48,742 bases of DNA from Streptomyces diastatochromogenes (lineage in GTDB: Bacteria > Actinomycetota > Actinomycetes > Streptomycetales > Streptomycetaceae). Shown piece after piece: positions 42,350 through 48,742 of the stretch. Each line of letters begins with the position of its first letter. Positions within the stretch are counted from its first letter, which is position 1. The DNA is taken from positions 1-48,742 of the forward strand of contig LRTP01000285.1 of assembly GCA_001550305.1 (NCBI GenBank), given 5' to 3'. The notes beneath the pieces were generated by a model that had not been told where the DNA came from, did no database searches, and saw only the letters and a list, made by a program, of their open reading frames with translations. The position numbers and the translations under genes were made by a program.

Positions 42350-42370
42350 CCTGAACACAACCTGAACACC
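42350..42370 (-). promoter_or_regulatory. two 11-bp direct repeats, candidate OmpR-family response-regulator site
   Basis: On the minus strand TGTTCAGG occurs twice at an 11-bp period within 42370-42350. This is the layout bound by OmpR/PhoP-class response regulators in Streptomyces (PhoP units begin GTTCACC). It lies about 96 nt upstream of the COG4705 gene start. No two-component genes are in the window. Confidence 0.5.
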
Positions 42371-42465
42371 CATGCCGTGACCCCCGGATCCGTTGGGAAA
42401 CGGCATGCATCCGATGATACGAAGAAAGGTGGCCGCCGGGCCTCGCGGCGGCCCCCGTCCTTCCA

Positions 42466-42502
42466 TTGCGCTCTCCGACCGCACGTGAGAATATCGTTCT
42501 CA
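42466..42502 (+). promoter_or_regulatory. promoter and operator of the VOC-SDR operon
   Basis: TTGCGC (42466-42471), a 17-nt spacer and GAATAT (42489-42494). The dyad TGAGAA-TATCG-TTCTCA (42486-42502) overlaps the -10. The 15-bp core GAGAA-N5-TTCTC recurs at 47278-47292, at the opposite end of the gene cluster, so both are read as sites for one repressor. Confidence 0.6.
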
Positions 42503-42556
42503 TTTCAAAGAATGAACTTCTTTGCTGTGGTTGAACTCAATGACGAGGGAGACACG

Positions 42557-43048
42557 TTGGAAGCGACGGAGTACGGGCAGGCGGCCGTCGGCCGGGTGCT
42601 GAAGGCTCAGGACCAGTTCCATCTGGGTATCGTCGTCGAGGACTTCGAGACGACCCTGGCCGAGTTCTCCTCCCTGTTCGGGTACAAGTGGTGCGGGGAG
42701 ATCAGCGGGCCGGTCCCGGTCACGCTGCCGGACGCGGACGCCGTGGTCGAGCTCGGGTGCGTGTTCTCGACGACGACACCGCGTCTCGAGATCGTCCGGC
42801 GCGTCCCGGGAACCCTGTGGGAGCCGGCGGCCGACGGCGCCGTTCATCACGTCGGCTACTGGTCCGACGACGTCGCCGCGGACGCCGCCGAACTGGAACG
42901 CCACGGTTTCGTGCGGGAGGCGACGCGCAAGGGTGCCGACGGCGCCCCGTTCGCGTTCCTGCGCAGCCCGGCCAGCGGCTACCGCGTCGAGCTGGTGAGC
43001 CGGGTGGCACAGCAGAGCCTGGAACGGTTCTGGGGGATGAGCGCATGA
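42557..43048 (+). CDS. VOC-superfamily (glyoxalase-like) protein
   Basis: A 163-residue VOC protein with paired beta-alpha-beta-beta-beta modules (FHLGIVVEDFETTLAEFSSL and AVHHVGYWSDDVAADAAELE). His residues in FHLGIV and HHVGY, and a Glu near the C-terminus (YRVELVSR), could bind a metal. The TTG at 42557 (MEATEYGQAAVG) is chosen because GAGGGAG lies 5 nt upstream and the 15 codons before it are poor in G/C at the third position; an ATG at 42512 would add MNFFAVVELNDEGDT. It is first in the VOC-SDR operon. The substrate is unknown; isomerase, dioxygenase or lyase chemistry is possible. Confidence 0.75.
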   Translation: MEATEYGQAAVGRVLKAQDQFHLGIVVEDFETTLAEFSSLFGYKWCGEISGPVPVTLPDADAVVELGCVFSTTTPRLEIVRRVPGTLWEPAADGAVHHVGYWSDDVAADAAELERHGFVREATRKGADGAPFAFLRSPASGYRVELVSRVAQQSLERFWGMSA

Positions 43049-43881
43049 CGACCGTCGGGATCGTCACCGGCGCCGGCCGCGGGATGGGGCTGGCCTGCGC
43101 GCGGCGGCTCGCCGACCAGGTGGACAGGCTGCTCCTCGTCGACCGGGACGAGGCGACGGTGACCGCGGCCGCCAAGGACCTGTCCGCCACCGGGCAGGGG
43201 GCCCTCGTCGAACCGTTCGTCCTCGACATCACCGATGCCGCGGGCCTGGCCGGGCTCGCCGCACGCGTCGGCGAACTGGGCACCCTGCGCGCCGTCGCCC
43301 ACGCCGCGGGCATCTCGCCCACCATGGCCGACTGGCGTCGTATCTTCACCGTCGACCTCGTCGGGACCGCGCTGCTGGCGCAGACGCTCCGCCCGCTCGC
43401 CACCGAGGGCACGGCCCTGGTGTGCTTCGCGTCGATGGCCCCGCTGCTCGGCGGCACCGACCCCGACCCAGCCGTCGACGCGGTGCTGGACGACCCGCTC
43501 GACGAGCGGTTCCTCGACCGCGTCCACGAGGCCGTCGGGCCGGGCATCGAGGACACCGGGATCGCGTACGCGTGGGCCAAGCGCGGGGTGCACCGCTTCG
43601 TCCAGCGCGAGGCGGTGCGCATCGGGCCGCTCGGTGCCCGTGTCTGCTCGGTGTCCCCCGGGCTGATCGACACGCCTCAGGGGCGGCAGGAGTCCGCCGC
43701 CCATCCGGGGATGGAGCTGCTGCTGCGGCAGACCCCGCTCGGCCGGCTGGGGCGGTCCGAGGACGTCGCCGCGGCCGTCGCCTTCCTGTTGTCGTCCGAG
43801 GCCGGTTTCCTCAGCGGGATCGACCTTCTCGTGGACGGTGGTGTGTGCGCCGCCGTTCGGACCCGAGCCGGTCGCACGTGA
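43045..43881 (+). CDS. short-chain dehydrogenase/reductase (coniferyl-alcohol-dehydrogenase-like)
   Basis: A 278-residue SDR. The cofactor motif is IVTGAGRGMGLACARRL (TGxxxGxG) near residue 7. The active-site pair is Tyr and Lys in IAYAWAKRGVHRF, with Ser in FASMAPLLGG. The insertion DPDPAVDAVLDDPLDERFLD before the active-site Tyr is typical of the coniferyl-alcohol or 3-alpha-hydroxysteroid dehydrogenase-like subgroup. NAD(H) is likely the cofactor (Asp after the second strand, VDRDEAT). Its ATG overlaps the VOC stop in ATGA. It probably oxidises an alcohol intermediate of the cluster's pathway. Confidence 0.85.
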   Translation: MTTVGIVTGAGRGMGLACARRLADQVDRLLLVDRDEATVTAAAKDLSATGQGALVEPFVLDITDAAGLAGLAARVGELGTLRAVAHAAGISPTMADWRRIFTVDLVGTALLAQTLRPLATEGTALVCFASMAPLLGGTDPDPAVDAVLDDPLDERFLDRVHEAVGPGIEDTGIAYAWAKRGVHRFVQREAVRIGPLGARVCSVSPGLIDTPQGRQESAAHPGMELLLRQTPLGRLGRSEDVAAAVAFLLSSEAGFLSGIDLLVDGGVCAAVRTRAGRT

Positions 43882-43930
43882 GTCCCCACGAGTGCACGTG
43901 AGGCCCGTACGCCCCGTAGTGCCCGTGAGT

Positions 43931-44917
43931 TCAGCGGTCCGCCGCCGGCCGCTGCCGGTGGGCGGTGGCGAAGGCGCGCAGCTCGCGGGCCACATCCGGG
44001 CCGCTCGGTGTGTAGACGACCTCGTGGAAGCCGAGGTCGGCGAGCCGCGCCAGGCTTCTGCCGACCCTGGCCGCGTCGCCGACCATCGTCTTGAGGCCGA
44101 TGTGATCGAGGAGCCGGCGGTCGCGGTCGGGCAGGTGCGTGACATGGCCCTCGAAGGTGAGCAGATGGCGTTCCTCCTCGGGGGCGAGTTCCTCGAGCGC
44201 CGCCCGCCAGGCCCGGCCCCCGGGCAGGGCGTCGACCGCCTCGGCACCGCCCTTGGCGTACGCGTTGTGCCAGTCGACGACCCGCCACGGTCCGATCGCC
44301 TCCCGGACGCGGTCCGAGTCCCGGTCCTCGCCGGGGTCGAGCACGGTGCCGGAGATGATGGTCGCGGTCGGGAGCACGGGGTGCGGAGGCCCGATGACGC
44401 CGTCGGCCACCTTCTCGGCCAGCGCGGTGCCCCGGGGGCCGAACACGCTGATCCAGAGCGGGACCTGGATCGGTCGCGGGGCGGTGAAGCCGCTCGCGTG
44501 CAGCATCCGCACCGGCTTGCCGTCCGTGATCGCCGTCTCCCCGGCGAGCAGCCGGCGCAGGGCCGTCATGTAGTCGGCGAGGGCGTCCAGCGTCATCGGG
44601 CGCCGCCCCACCGCGAGCCGGGCGGTGAACCCCGTACCGAAGCACGCCCGGAAGCGCCCGCCGGAGACGCGGGCGACGGTGGCGATGCCGGAGGCCATGG
44701 TCATCACCGACCGCTGGCCGGGGATGAGGACGGCCGTACTGAGCCCGATGCGGGTCGTCCGCCGCGCGGCGAGGGCGAGATGGACGAAGGGGTCCTCCCA
44801 CAGCGGCGCCGAATCGTAGATCCACACCCTGGAGTAGCCGAGCGCCTCGGCCAGTACGGCGAGGTCCGCGAAGTCCGGGCCCGGCGGGAGCCCGCAGGAC
44901 AGCTCGAGATCCCGCAT
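43931..44917 (-). CDS. LLM-class F420-dependent oxidoreductase (second)
   Basis: A 328-residue luciferase-like protein. The N-terminus (LELSCGLPPGPDFADLAVLA) and LGYSRVWIYDSAPLWEDPFV, RTTRIGLSTAVLIPGQRS, GGRFRACFGTGFTARLAVG are typical of F420-dependent LLM enzymes such as those acting on terpenoids and steroids in mycobacteria and relatives. GGGAGG lies upstream of the ATG at 44917. It is not closely similar to the LLM protein at 23372-24262. It is divergent from the DUF1330 gene over a 67-nt gap with inverted repeats and is part of the 42.5-47.2 kb catabolic set. Confidence 0.82.
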   Translation of the reverse strand: MRDLELSCGLPPGPDFADLAVLAEALGYSRVWIYDSAPLWEDPFVHLALAARRTTRIGLSTAVLIPGQRSVMTMASGIATVARVSGGRFRACFGTGFTARLAVGRRPMTLDALADYMTALRRLLAGETAITDGKPVRMLHASGFTAPRPIQVPLWISVFGPRGTALAEKVADGVIGPPHPVLPTATIISGTVLDPGEDRDSDRVREAIGPWRVVDWHNAYAKGGAEAVDALPGGRAWRAALEELAPEEERHLLTFEGHVTHLPDRDRRLLDHIGLKTMVGDAARVGRSLARLADLGFHEVVYTPSGPDVARELRAFATAHRQRPAADR

Positions 44918-44920
44918 GAC

Positions 44921-44974
44921 TTATGTCCCTCCCATTCTTGATCAACCGTCATCAAATAGTGCTCATCGACATAA
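44921..44974. promoter_or_regulatory. divergent promoter region with two inverted repeats
   Basis: In the 67-nt gap between divergent starts, TTATGTC (44921-44927) pairs with GACATAA (44968-44974). Inside, TTGAT (44938-44942) pairs with ATCAA (44951-44955). The region is A+T-rich. Either repeat may be an operator. The GAGAA-N5-TTCTC dyad of the cluster's other promoters is not present here. Confidence 0.4.
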
Positions 44975-44984
44975 AGGGGAACCC

Positions 44985-45296
44985 ATGCCCAAGGGATATG
45001 TCATCCTCACCGAGGCCATCAAGGACGAGGCCGGAATGGAGGCCTACGGCCGGGCGTCCGCTGGATCGATCGCGCACGGCAGGGCAGCCGTCCTGGCGGT
45101 GGATACAGGGCCCCAGGTCCTGGAGGGCAGCTGGCACGGCAACCGTACGGTCGTCCTCGAATTCGAGTCCGTGGAAGCGGCGCGTGCCTGGTACGCGTCG
45201 GACGCGTACGCGGAGGCGAAGCCGTTGCGGCTGGCCGCGGCCGACTGCAACGTCGTGATCGTCTCCGGGTTCGAGATGCCGTCGCGATCCGCGTGA
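44985..45296 (+). CDS. DUF1330 dabb-like small protein
   Basis: A 103-residue protein from ATG with AAGGGGA upstream. The DUF1330 pattern is clear: GYVILTEAIKDEAGMEAYGR, then EGSWHGNRTVVLEFESVEAA and ARAWYASDAYAEAKPLRLAAA. Members adopt a ferredoxin-like barrel and are found in many catabolic operons, but no general activity has been fixed. It stands between the LLM gene (divergent) and the ferredoxin-P450 pair (convergent), with a strong hairpin after it. Confidence 0.85.
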   Translation: MPKGYVILTEAIKDEAGMEAYGRASAGSIAHGRAAVLAVDTGPQVLEGSWHGNRTVVLEFESVEAARAWYASDAYAEAKPLRLAAADCNVVIVSGFEMPSRSA

Positions 45297-45307
45297 AAGA
45301 GCCTTGC

Positions 45308-45344
45308 CGGTCGCGGCCCGTGCGGTGTGCGCGGGCCGCGACCG
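45308..45344. terminator. bidirectional hairpin between DUF1330 and ferredoxin genes
   Basis: A perfect 13-bp stem (45308-45320 with 45332-45344) and 11-nt loop. It lies between a gene ending at 45296 and one whose stop begins at 45345, so it serves both. Confidence 0.75.
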
Positions 45345-45533
45345 TCAGTGCAGCGTGATGGCGCGCTCGGGGCAACTGCCCATCGCCGTACGCACGGTGT
45401 CCTCGAACTCGGCGGGCACGTCCGGTGTGAGCACCACCGCGTAGCCGTCGTCGGTCAGATCGAACACCTCGGGGCAGAGCGACCAGCAGACCCCGTGTCC
45501 CCGGCAGCGGTCCTCGTCGACCTTCGCCTTCAC
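45345..45533 (-). CDS. [3Fe-4S] ferredoxin, P450 redox partner
   Basis: A 62-residue ferredoxin from a GTG start. Ligands are Cys10, Cys16 and the last Cys (GSCPERAI); the position of the usual second Cys holds His in CRGHGVCWSLCPEVF, the mark of 3Fe-4S ferredoxins serving actinobacterial P450 enzymes. The start overlaps the P450 stop in a GTGA junction, so the two are made together. A reductase is not encoded nearby. Confidence 0.93.
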   Translation of the reverse strand: MKAKVDEDRCRGHGVCWSLCPEVFDLTDDGYAVVLTPDVPAEFEDTVRTAMGSCPERAITLH

Positions 45534-46819
45534 CGTGCCGGCTCCTCGGGGAGGGTGAACTCGACGTTCAGGTTGGTCAGACCGCGCAGGATGTACGTCG
45601 GGATGTAGTGGTACCTGCGCTCGCCCTCGGGGCCGTGCACGCGCTCCGAGAGCCTGATGTCGGCCGTGCGGTCGAGGAGCCGCTCGATGGCCACCCGGCC
45701 CTCGGCGCGGGCCAGCGGCGCACCGGGGCAGGTGTGGATGCCCCGTCCGAACGCGATGTGGTGGCGGGCGTTGGCGCGGGAGGGGTCGAAGGTGTCCGGC
45801 TCCTCGAAGTGGCGGGGGTCGCGGTTCGCGGCCCCGTTCAGGACCATCACGGTGGTGCCGGCCGGTATGTCGACACCACCCACCGTGGTCGGCACCCTGG
45901 ACAGCCGGAAGTCGCCCTTGATCGGGCTCTCCATCCGCAGCGCCTCTTCGATGAAGTTGGGGATGAGGGCGCGCTCCTCGCGCAGTCGCCGCTGCAGCTC
46001 GGGGCGCTCGACGAGCAGCTTGAGGGCGGAGCTGAGCAGCCGGACGGTGGTCTCCTGGCCCGCCGCGAAGAGATTGGTCGCCACCCGGGCCACATCGGCG
46101 ACGTCGGGCCTGGAGCCGTCCGGGAACGTCGCCGAGGCCAGACCGGAGAGCACGTCGTCGCGCGGCTCGCGGCGTCGCTCCTCGACATAGGACGCGAACC
46201 GCTCGTAGAGATACTCCAGCGGCGTGTGCTCCATCTCCCGTTCCGTGCTGCCCACACCACCGTCCGCCTGCGGCCGGTGCTCCAGCCCCCTGACGAACTC
46301 CTCGCGGTCCTCTTCGGGCACGCCGAGCAGGTCGGTGATGACCTGCAGGGTGAACGGGCCCGCGAACCCGCTGATGAAGTCGCCCTCGCCCGGGGCGAGG
46401 AACGTGTCCAGCCGGCGGTCGGCCAGCTGCCACATCGCGGCCTCGTTCTCCTTGAGGCGTCGCGGTGTGATCAGCCGCATCAGCAGCGCGCGGTGGTCCG
46501 TGTGCGTCGGCGGGTCGAGGGTCGGAAGCTGGTCGCTGAAGGGGAGTTCGGCGCGGTGCAGCTCGATGAGTTCGCTCACGTCGTCCCCCTCGAGCGGGAC
46601 CGGGAACCCAGGGAAGGGGCCGGTCACCGAGAGGCACGACGAGAACGTCTCGCTGTCGTTGAACACCTGAACCGCTTCGTCGTACCCCGTCACCATCACC
46701 ACGTCGTGGTGGCTCTCGCGCTGTACGGGACACTTCCCGCGCATCGCCTCGAAGTACGGGTAGGGGTCCGCGACGAGCCCGTCGTCCCGGAAGAAGTTCA
46801 TCGCCTCGAAGTCGTTCAC
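45530..46819 (-). CDS. cytochrome P450
   Basis: A 429-residue soluble P450. The I-helix has NLFAAGQETTVRLLSS (Gly-Gln-Glu-Thr-Thr in place of the usual Gly-x-Asp/Glu-Thr-Thr). The K-helix ExxR is EEALRMES. The heme ligand loop is FGRGIHTCPGAPLARAE. No membrane anchor is present. It probably hydroxylates a substrate of this cluster with electrons from the adjoining ferredoxin. The start is uncertain: GTG at 46819 (VNDFEAMNFFRDDG) with AAGGGAG upstream is preferred over a GTG at 46843. Its promoter is likely shared with the truncated Rieske gene 92 nt upstream. Confidence 0.92.
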   Translation of the reverse strand: MNDFEAMNFFRDDGLVADPYPYFEAMRGKCPVQRESHHDVVMVTGYDEAVQVFNDSETFSSCLSVTGPFPGFPVPLEGDDVSELIELHRAELPFSDQLPTLDPPTHTDHRALLMRLITPRRLKENEAAMWQLADRRLDTFLAPGEGDFISGFAGPFTLQVITDLLGVPEEDREEFVRGLEHRPQADGGVGSTEREMEHTPLEYLYERFASYVEERRREPRDDVLSGLASATFPDGSRPDVADVARVATNLFAAGQETTVRLLSSALKLLVERPELQRRLREERALIPNFIEEALRMESPIKGDFRLSRVPTTVGGVDIPAGTTVMVLNGAANRDPRHFEEPDTFDPSRANARHHIAFGRGIHTCPGAPLARAEGRVAIERLLDRTADIRLSERVHGPEGERRYHYIPTYILRGLTNLNVEFTLPEEPAR

Positions 46820-46910
46820 CGTGTGCAACGCTCCCTTCGGCACCGCAACGTGTGGGTCCCGGTGGTCGTGAATGGTGGGTCGGCTGGGCTCGGGCGGTCG
46901 CCGGGCCGGG

Positions 46911-47225
46911 TCAGGGCGGCGGCTCGGCGACGCGGTGGATCTCGGCGCCGGCGCCGACGCCGACGTCGTACAGCGCCAGTGGCGCCGCGTTGTCGAAGAA
47001 CTCGCTCTCCTGCCGGACGAAGGCGAGCTCGCCGGGGAAACAACTCCCCTTGCGCGGCAGGTCCTCGAACTGGCCGACGTTCAGCCAGGCCCGCTTGAAG
47101 ACCCCCTCGGCCTCGACTTCGCAGAACGCGGGTGAGACGCAGTCCTCGTAGGGCGCCACTCCCGTTCCCAGGTCCGGGTAGTGCTCGGTCCAGATGCCCT
47201 CGGCCGGCTTCGGACAAAGGGCCAT
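46911..47225 (-). pseudogene. truncated Rieske-type ring-hydroxylating oxygenase alpha subunit
   Basis: A 104-codon frame. The first 65 or so residues (CPKPAEGIWTEHYPDLGTG, EGVFKRAWLNVGQFEDLPRK) match the N-terminus of actinobacterial Rieske oxygenase large subunits, which run to about 400 residues. Thereafter (ELAFVRQESEFFDNAAPLAL) similarity fades and the frame ends. Neither the Rieske CxH...CxxH motif nor the mononuclear iron site is present. It still has a good GGAGGA site and promoter. The remainder of the gene seems to have been deleted rather than frameshifted, as only 68 nt separate it from the P450 frame. It might persist as a short expressed protein. Confidence 0.7.
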
Positions 47226-47277
47226 CGCGTCAGTCCTCCGATACGGGCGTTGCCTGAACGGTTACGGCCACACAGGC

Positions 47278-47334
47278 GAGAACTGCATTCTCTTCACTGA
47301 GTATCAGATTTCCATGGTGCGGCTGCCCCGTCAA
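47278..47334 (-). promoter_or_regulatory. promoter and operator of the leftward Rieske remnant / P450 / ferredoxin operon
   Basis: On the minus strand TTGACG (47334-47329), a 17-nt spacer and AAATCT (47311-47306). The dyad GAGAA-TGCAG-TTCTC (47292-47278) lies just downstream of the expected transcription start, a classic repressor position. The arms are identical to those of the dyad at 42487-42501. Confidence 0.6.
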
Positions 47335-47695
47335 CGGTCGGCGGGGGTCCGGGTGAATCCGGGGCTCTCGACGGTTCGGCCCGACCTTGCCGGCCGGGGT
47401 TCGTGGAAGCCCGTGCGACACCGGCGCCCCGGCGACCTGTGCCTGGCGCCGTCGTGGAGCGTGGCGCCGCGTGCCCCACCTCGGATCAGCGTCGTGAATC
47501 CGGCGTCGAATCGCTCGTTCGCGCGGCGTATCGCGCGGTGAATTGTCTGGCGGCGGGTGCGGAGATCGCGCGGATGTCGCGCAGTGAATTCACGGCGTAC
47601 GGATACGGATTCGTGGACGACGCGTGATGCTCCGGAATCGCCCCGTCGCCCGGTGTCACGCCCCTTGGATGATTCTCCGGGATTGTTTCGACATT

Positions 47696-47720
47696 GTTTG
47701 GCTGACCGATATGCGGGAAT
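47696..47720 (+). promoter_or_regulatory. candidate SigB-type promoter of the sigma-factor gene
   Basis: GTTT (47696-47699), 15 nt, GGGAAT (47715-47720). It fits the GTTT-N14-16-GGGTAT pattern of SigB/H-type promoters with one difference. It lies 142 nt before the start codon, which would allow autoregulation. Confidence 0.45.
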
Positions 47721-47861
47721 TGTCCTAACAGTGCTTCGGACAGGAGGCACGTCCGTGGGAGCTGGTCCGCCAGATCGCCGGATGTCTCCCGTCCGGTTTT
47801 TTGTGCGCGCCCTCCCGCGGGGACTGCCCCGTCGGCAACCCCTGAGGGAGTTGTGAGCACT

Positions 47862-48656
47862 ATGCGCATGACGTCCGGCACCAAAAGACATCCCCATGAC
47901 GACGCCCCCGACACCGCCGCGGCCTTCGTCCGCCTCGCCGAGCTGCCGGCCGGGCCCGAGCGGCAGGCGCTTCGCGAGGAGATCATCCGGTCCTGGCTGC
48001 CCATGTCGGAGCGTGTCGCCGGCCGCTACCGGGGCAAGGGCGAGTCGGTCGAGGACCTCAACCAGGTGGCCGCGCTCGGCCTGGTCAAGGCCGTCGACCG
48101 CTACGACCCCGAGCTCGGCAACGCCTTCGAGAGCTACGCCGTCCCGACCATCACCGGCGAGATCAAGCGGCACTTCCGCGACCACATGTGGACCCTGCAC
48201 GTCCCGCGCCGCGTCCAGGACGTGCGCAACAGGGTGCGCGCGGCCCTCAAGGACCTGTCGCAGACGATGCAGGGCCAACGGCCCACCGTCGCCGAGATCG
48301 CCGCGTACGCGCACCTGAGCGAGGACGAGGTACGTACCGGTCTCGAGGCCCTGGACAGCTTCTCCGCCCTCTCCCTGGACGCCGAACTGCCCGGCGGGGA
48401 CGACGGCTACGCGCTCAACGACGCGCTGGGCGCGCGCGACACCGGATTCGACCTGGTCATCGATCGCGAGTCGGTGAAACCGGCCCTGCACGAACTCCCC
48501 GAGCGCGAACGGGCCATCCTCTACCTGCGCTTCTTCCAGGGCATGACGCAGAGCTGCATCGCCGACCAGCTCGGCATCTCACAGATGCACGTCTCGCGCC
48601 TCCTCAGCGACTGCTGCGCCACCCTGCGCGAACAGGTGCTCGCCGATGCGGCCTAG
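47862..48656 (+). CDS. SigB/SigF-type stress and development sigma factor
   Basis: A 264-residue sigma-70 protein of group 3. Region 2 is seen in ADQ-type core recognition (SVEDLNQVAALGLVKAVDRYDP, then AFESYAVPTITGEIKRHFRD and MWTLHVPRRVQDVRNRVRAA). Region 3 follows (RPTVAEIAAYAHLSEDEVRT). Region 4 carries the helix-turn-helix (LPERERAILYLRFFQGMTQS, IADQLGISQMHVSRLLSDCC). It is most like SigB/F/G paralogs of Streptomyces, but which one cannot be said. The ATG at 47862 sits 12 nt after GAGGGAG; a GTG at 47853 is also possible. No anti-sigma gene is adjacent; anti-sigma-like ATPases lie 28-30 kb away. Confidence 0.92.
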   Translation: MRMTSGTKRHPHDDAPDTAAAFVRLAELPAGPERQALREEIIRSWLPMSERVAGRYRGKGESVEDLNQVAALGLVKAVDRYDPELGNAFESYAVPTITGEIKRHFRDHMWTLHVPRRVQDVRNRVRAALKDLSQTMQGQRPTVAEIAAYAHLSEDEVRTGLEALDSFSALSLDAELPGGDDGYALNDALGARDTGFDLVIDRESVKPALHELPERERAILYLRFFQGMTQSCIADQLGISQMHVSRLLSDCCATLREQVLADAA

Positions 48657-48742
48657 GTCCTGTCGTCAAATTCCCGTCGTCCGCCCGGAGGGCGGGCCCT
48701 GCGGCGTCAGGTGCGTGCTCTCGGCGTGCCGGGCACAGGCCC
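48653..48742. mobile_element. probable IS5-type end at a CTAG site, continuing past the window
   Basis: Directly after CTAG, whose TAG is the sigma-factor stop, runs GTCCTGTCGTCAAATTCCCG followed by a small hairpin (CGCCC-GGA-GGGCG). I recall this as the end of a repeated insertion-sequence-like element in Streptomyces. It shares CCTGTCGT with 26021-26028. The rest lies beyond the window. Confidence 0.45.

Larger units (their letters stand above)
47226..47861. other. 636-nt intergenic region with divergent promoters
   Basis: No supported gene. On the left it holds the promoter and GAGAA-N5-TTCTC dyad for the leftward P450 operon. On the right it holds a SigB-type promoter for the sigma-factor gene. 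The middle (47340-47690) has a perfect palindrome GTGAATTCAC (47581-47590) and several low-scoring frames that do not look coding. Confidence 0.5.

Noticed and set aside
47557..47856. 99-codon plus-strand frame before the sigma factor
   Set aside because: It runs through the candidate SigB-type promoter, is Arg/Pro-rich and lacks a ribosome site.
47331..48491. 386-codon minus-strand frame across the sigma-factor gene
   Set aside because: Antisense to clear sigma regions 2-4; no supporting motif.
1..48742. CRISPR array, prophage, biosynthetic megasynthase or toxin-antitoxin pair
   Set aside because: No regularly spaced direct repeats, integrase, phage structural genes, PKS/NRPS modules or recognisable toxin-antitoxin pairs were seen.

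Overview
The window is very G+C-rich. Genes are tightly packed with many ATGA/GTGA overlaps, and GTG and TTG starts are common. It carries WhiB, GAF-ANTAR, SpoIIE-type phosphatase, anti-sigma-like ATPases and a SigB/F-type sigma factor. This is a Streptomyces chromosome, or that of a very close relative. No rRNA, tRNA, CRISPR array, transposase or phage genes were seen.

Layout. (1) 1-9070: phenylacetate catabolism. One minus-strand block holds paaN, a thiolase, a crotonase and paaH. A second holds paaA, paaB, paaC and paaD, the last cut by the window edge. paaI-paaK run divergently. Similar PaaR-type sites lie at the paaA promoter and in the paaN/paaI gap. Together these genes activate phenylacetate to its CoA ester, epoxidise it, process the opened ring and beta-oxidise the product. 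(2) 9.1-14.1 kb: a streptogrisin-like secreted protease, an APC amino-acid permease, and a quinone-oxidoreductase/SnoaL pair behind a strong promoter flanked by an inverted repeat. (3) 14.4-24.3 kb: a regulatory and hypothetical island with a membrane PP2C phosphatase, small Cys-rich and DUF proteins, GAF-ANTAR, WhiB, two anti-sigma-like ATPases, a lamin-tail exported protein, an XRE-cupin regulator, a methyltransferase, a lipoprotein, a membrane protein and an F420-type LLM oxidoreductase. (4) 24.4-26.0 kb: a GH43 beta-xylosidase.

(5) 26.2-41.3 kb is the centrepiece, a complete locus for a group 1h (Hhy, high-affinity, atmospheric-H2-oxidising) [NiFe]-hydrogenase. It runs hypX, hhyS, hhyL, four translationally coupled genes of unknown role (NifU-like, DUF5947-like, DUF6084-like, and a 480-residue protein), the maturation protease, a 34-residue membrane peptide, then hypA-hypB-hypF-hypC-hypD-hypE. 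HypX supplies the active-site CO in air, HypF/E/C/D make and deliver Fe(CN)2CO, HypA/B insert nickel, and the protease trims HhyL. The four coupled genes and the membrane peptide are the best candidates here for undescribed parts of an H2-to-respiratory-chain system.

(6) 42.5-47.2 kb: a small catabolic cluster (VOC protein, SDR, LLM oxidoreductase, DUF1330 protein, P450 with its 3Fe-4S ferredoxin, and a truncated Rieske oxygenase). The same 15-bp dyad, GAGAA-N5-TTCTC, sits at both outward-facing promoters of this cluster, which suggests one unseen repressor controls it. (7) 47.9-48.7 kb: a SigB/F-type sigma factor with a plausible stress-sigma promoter, followed by what looks like an insertion-sequence end. 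Starts marked uncertain in the entries should be treated so. All promoter and operator calls are pattern-based.
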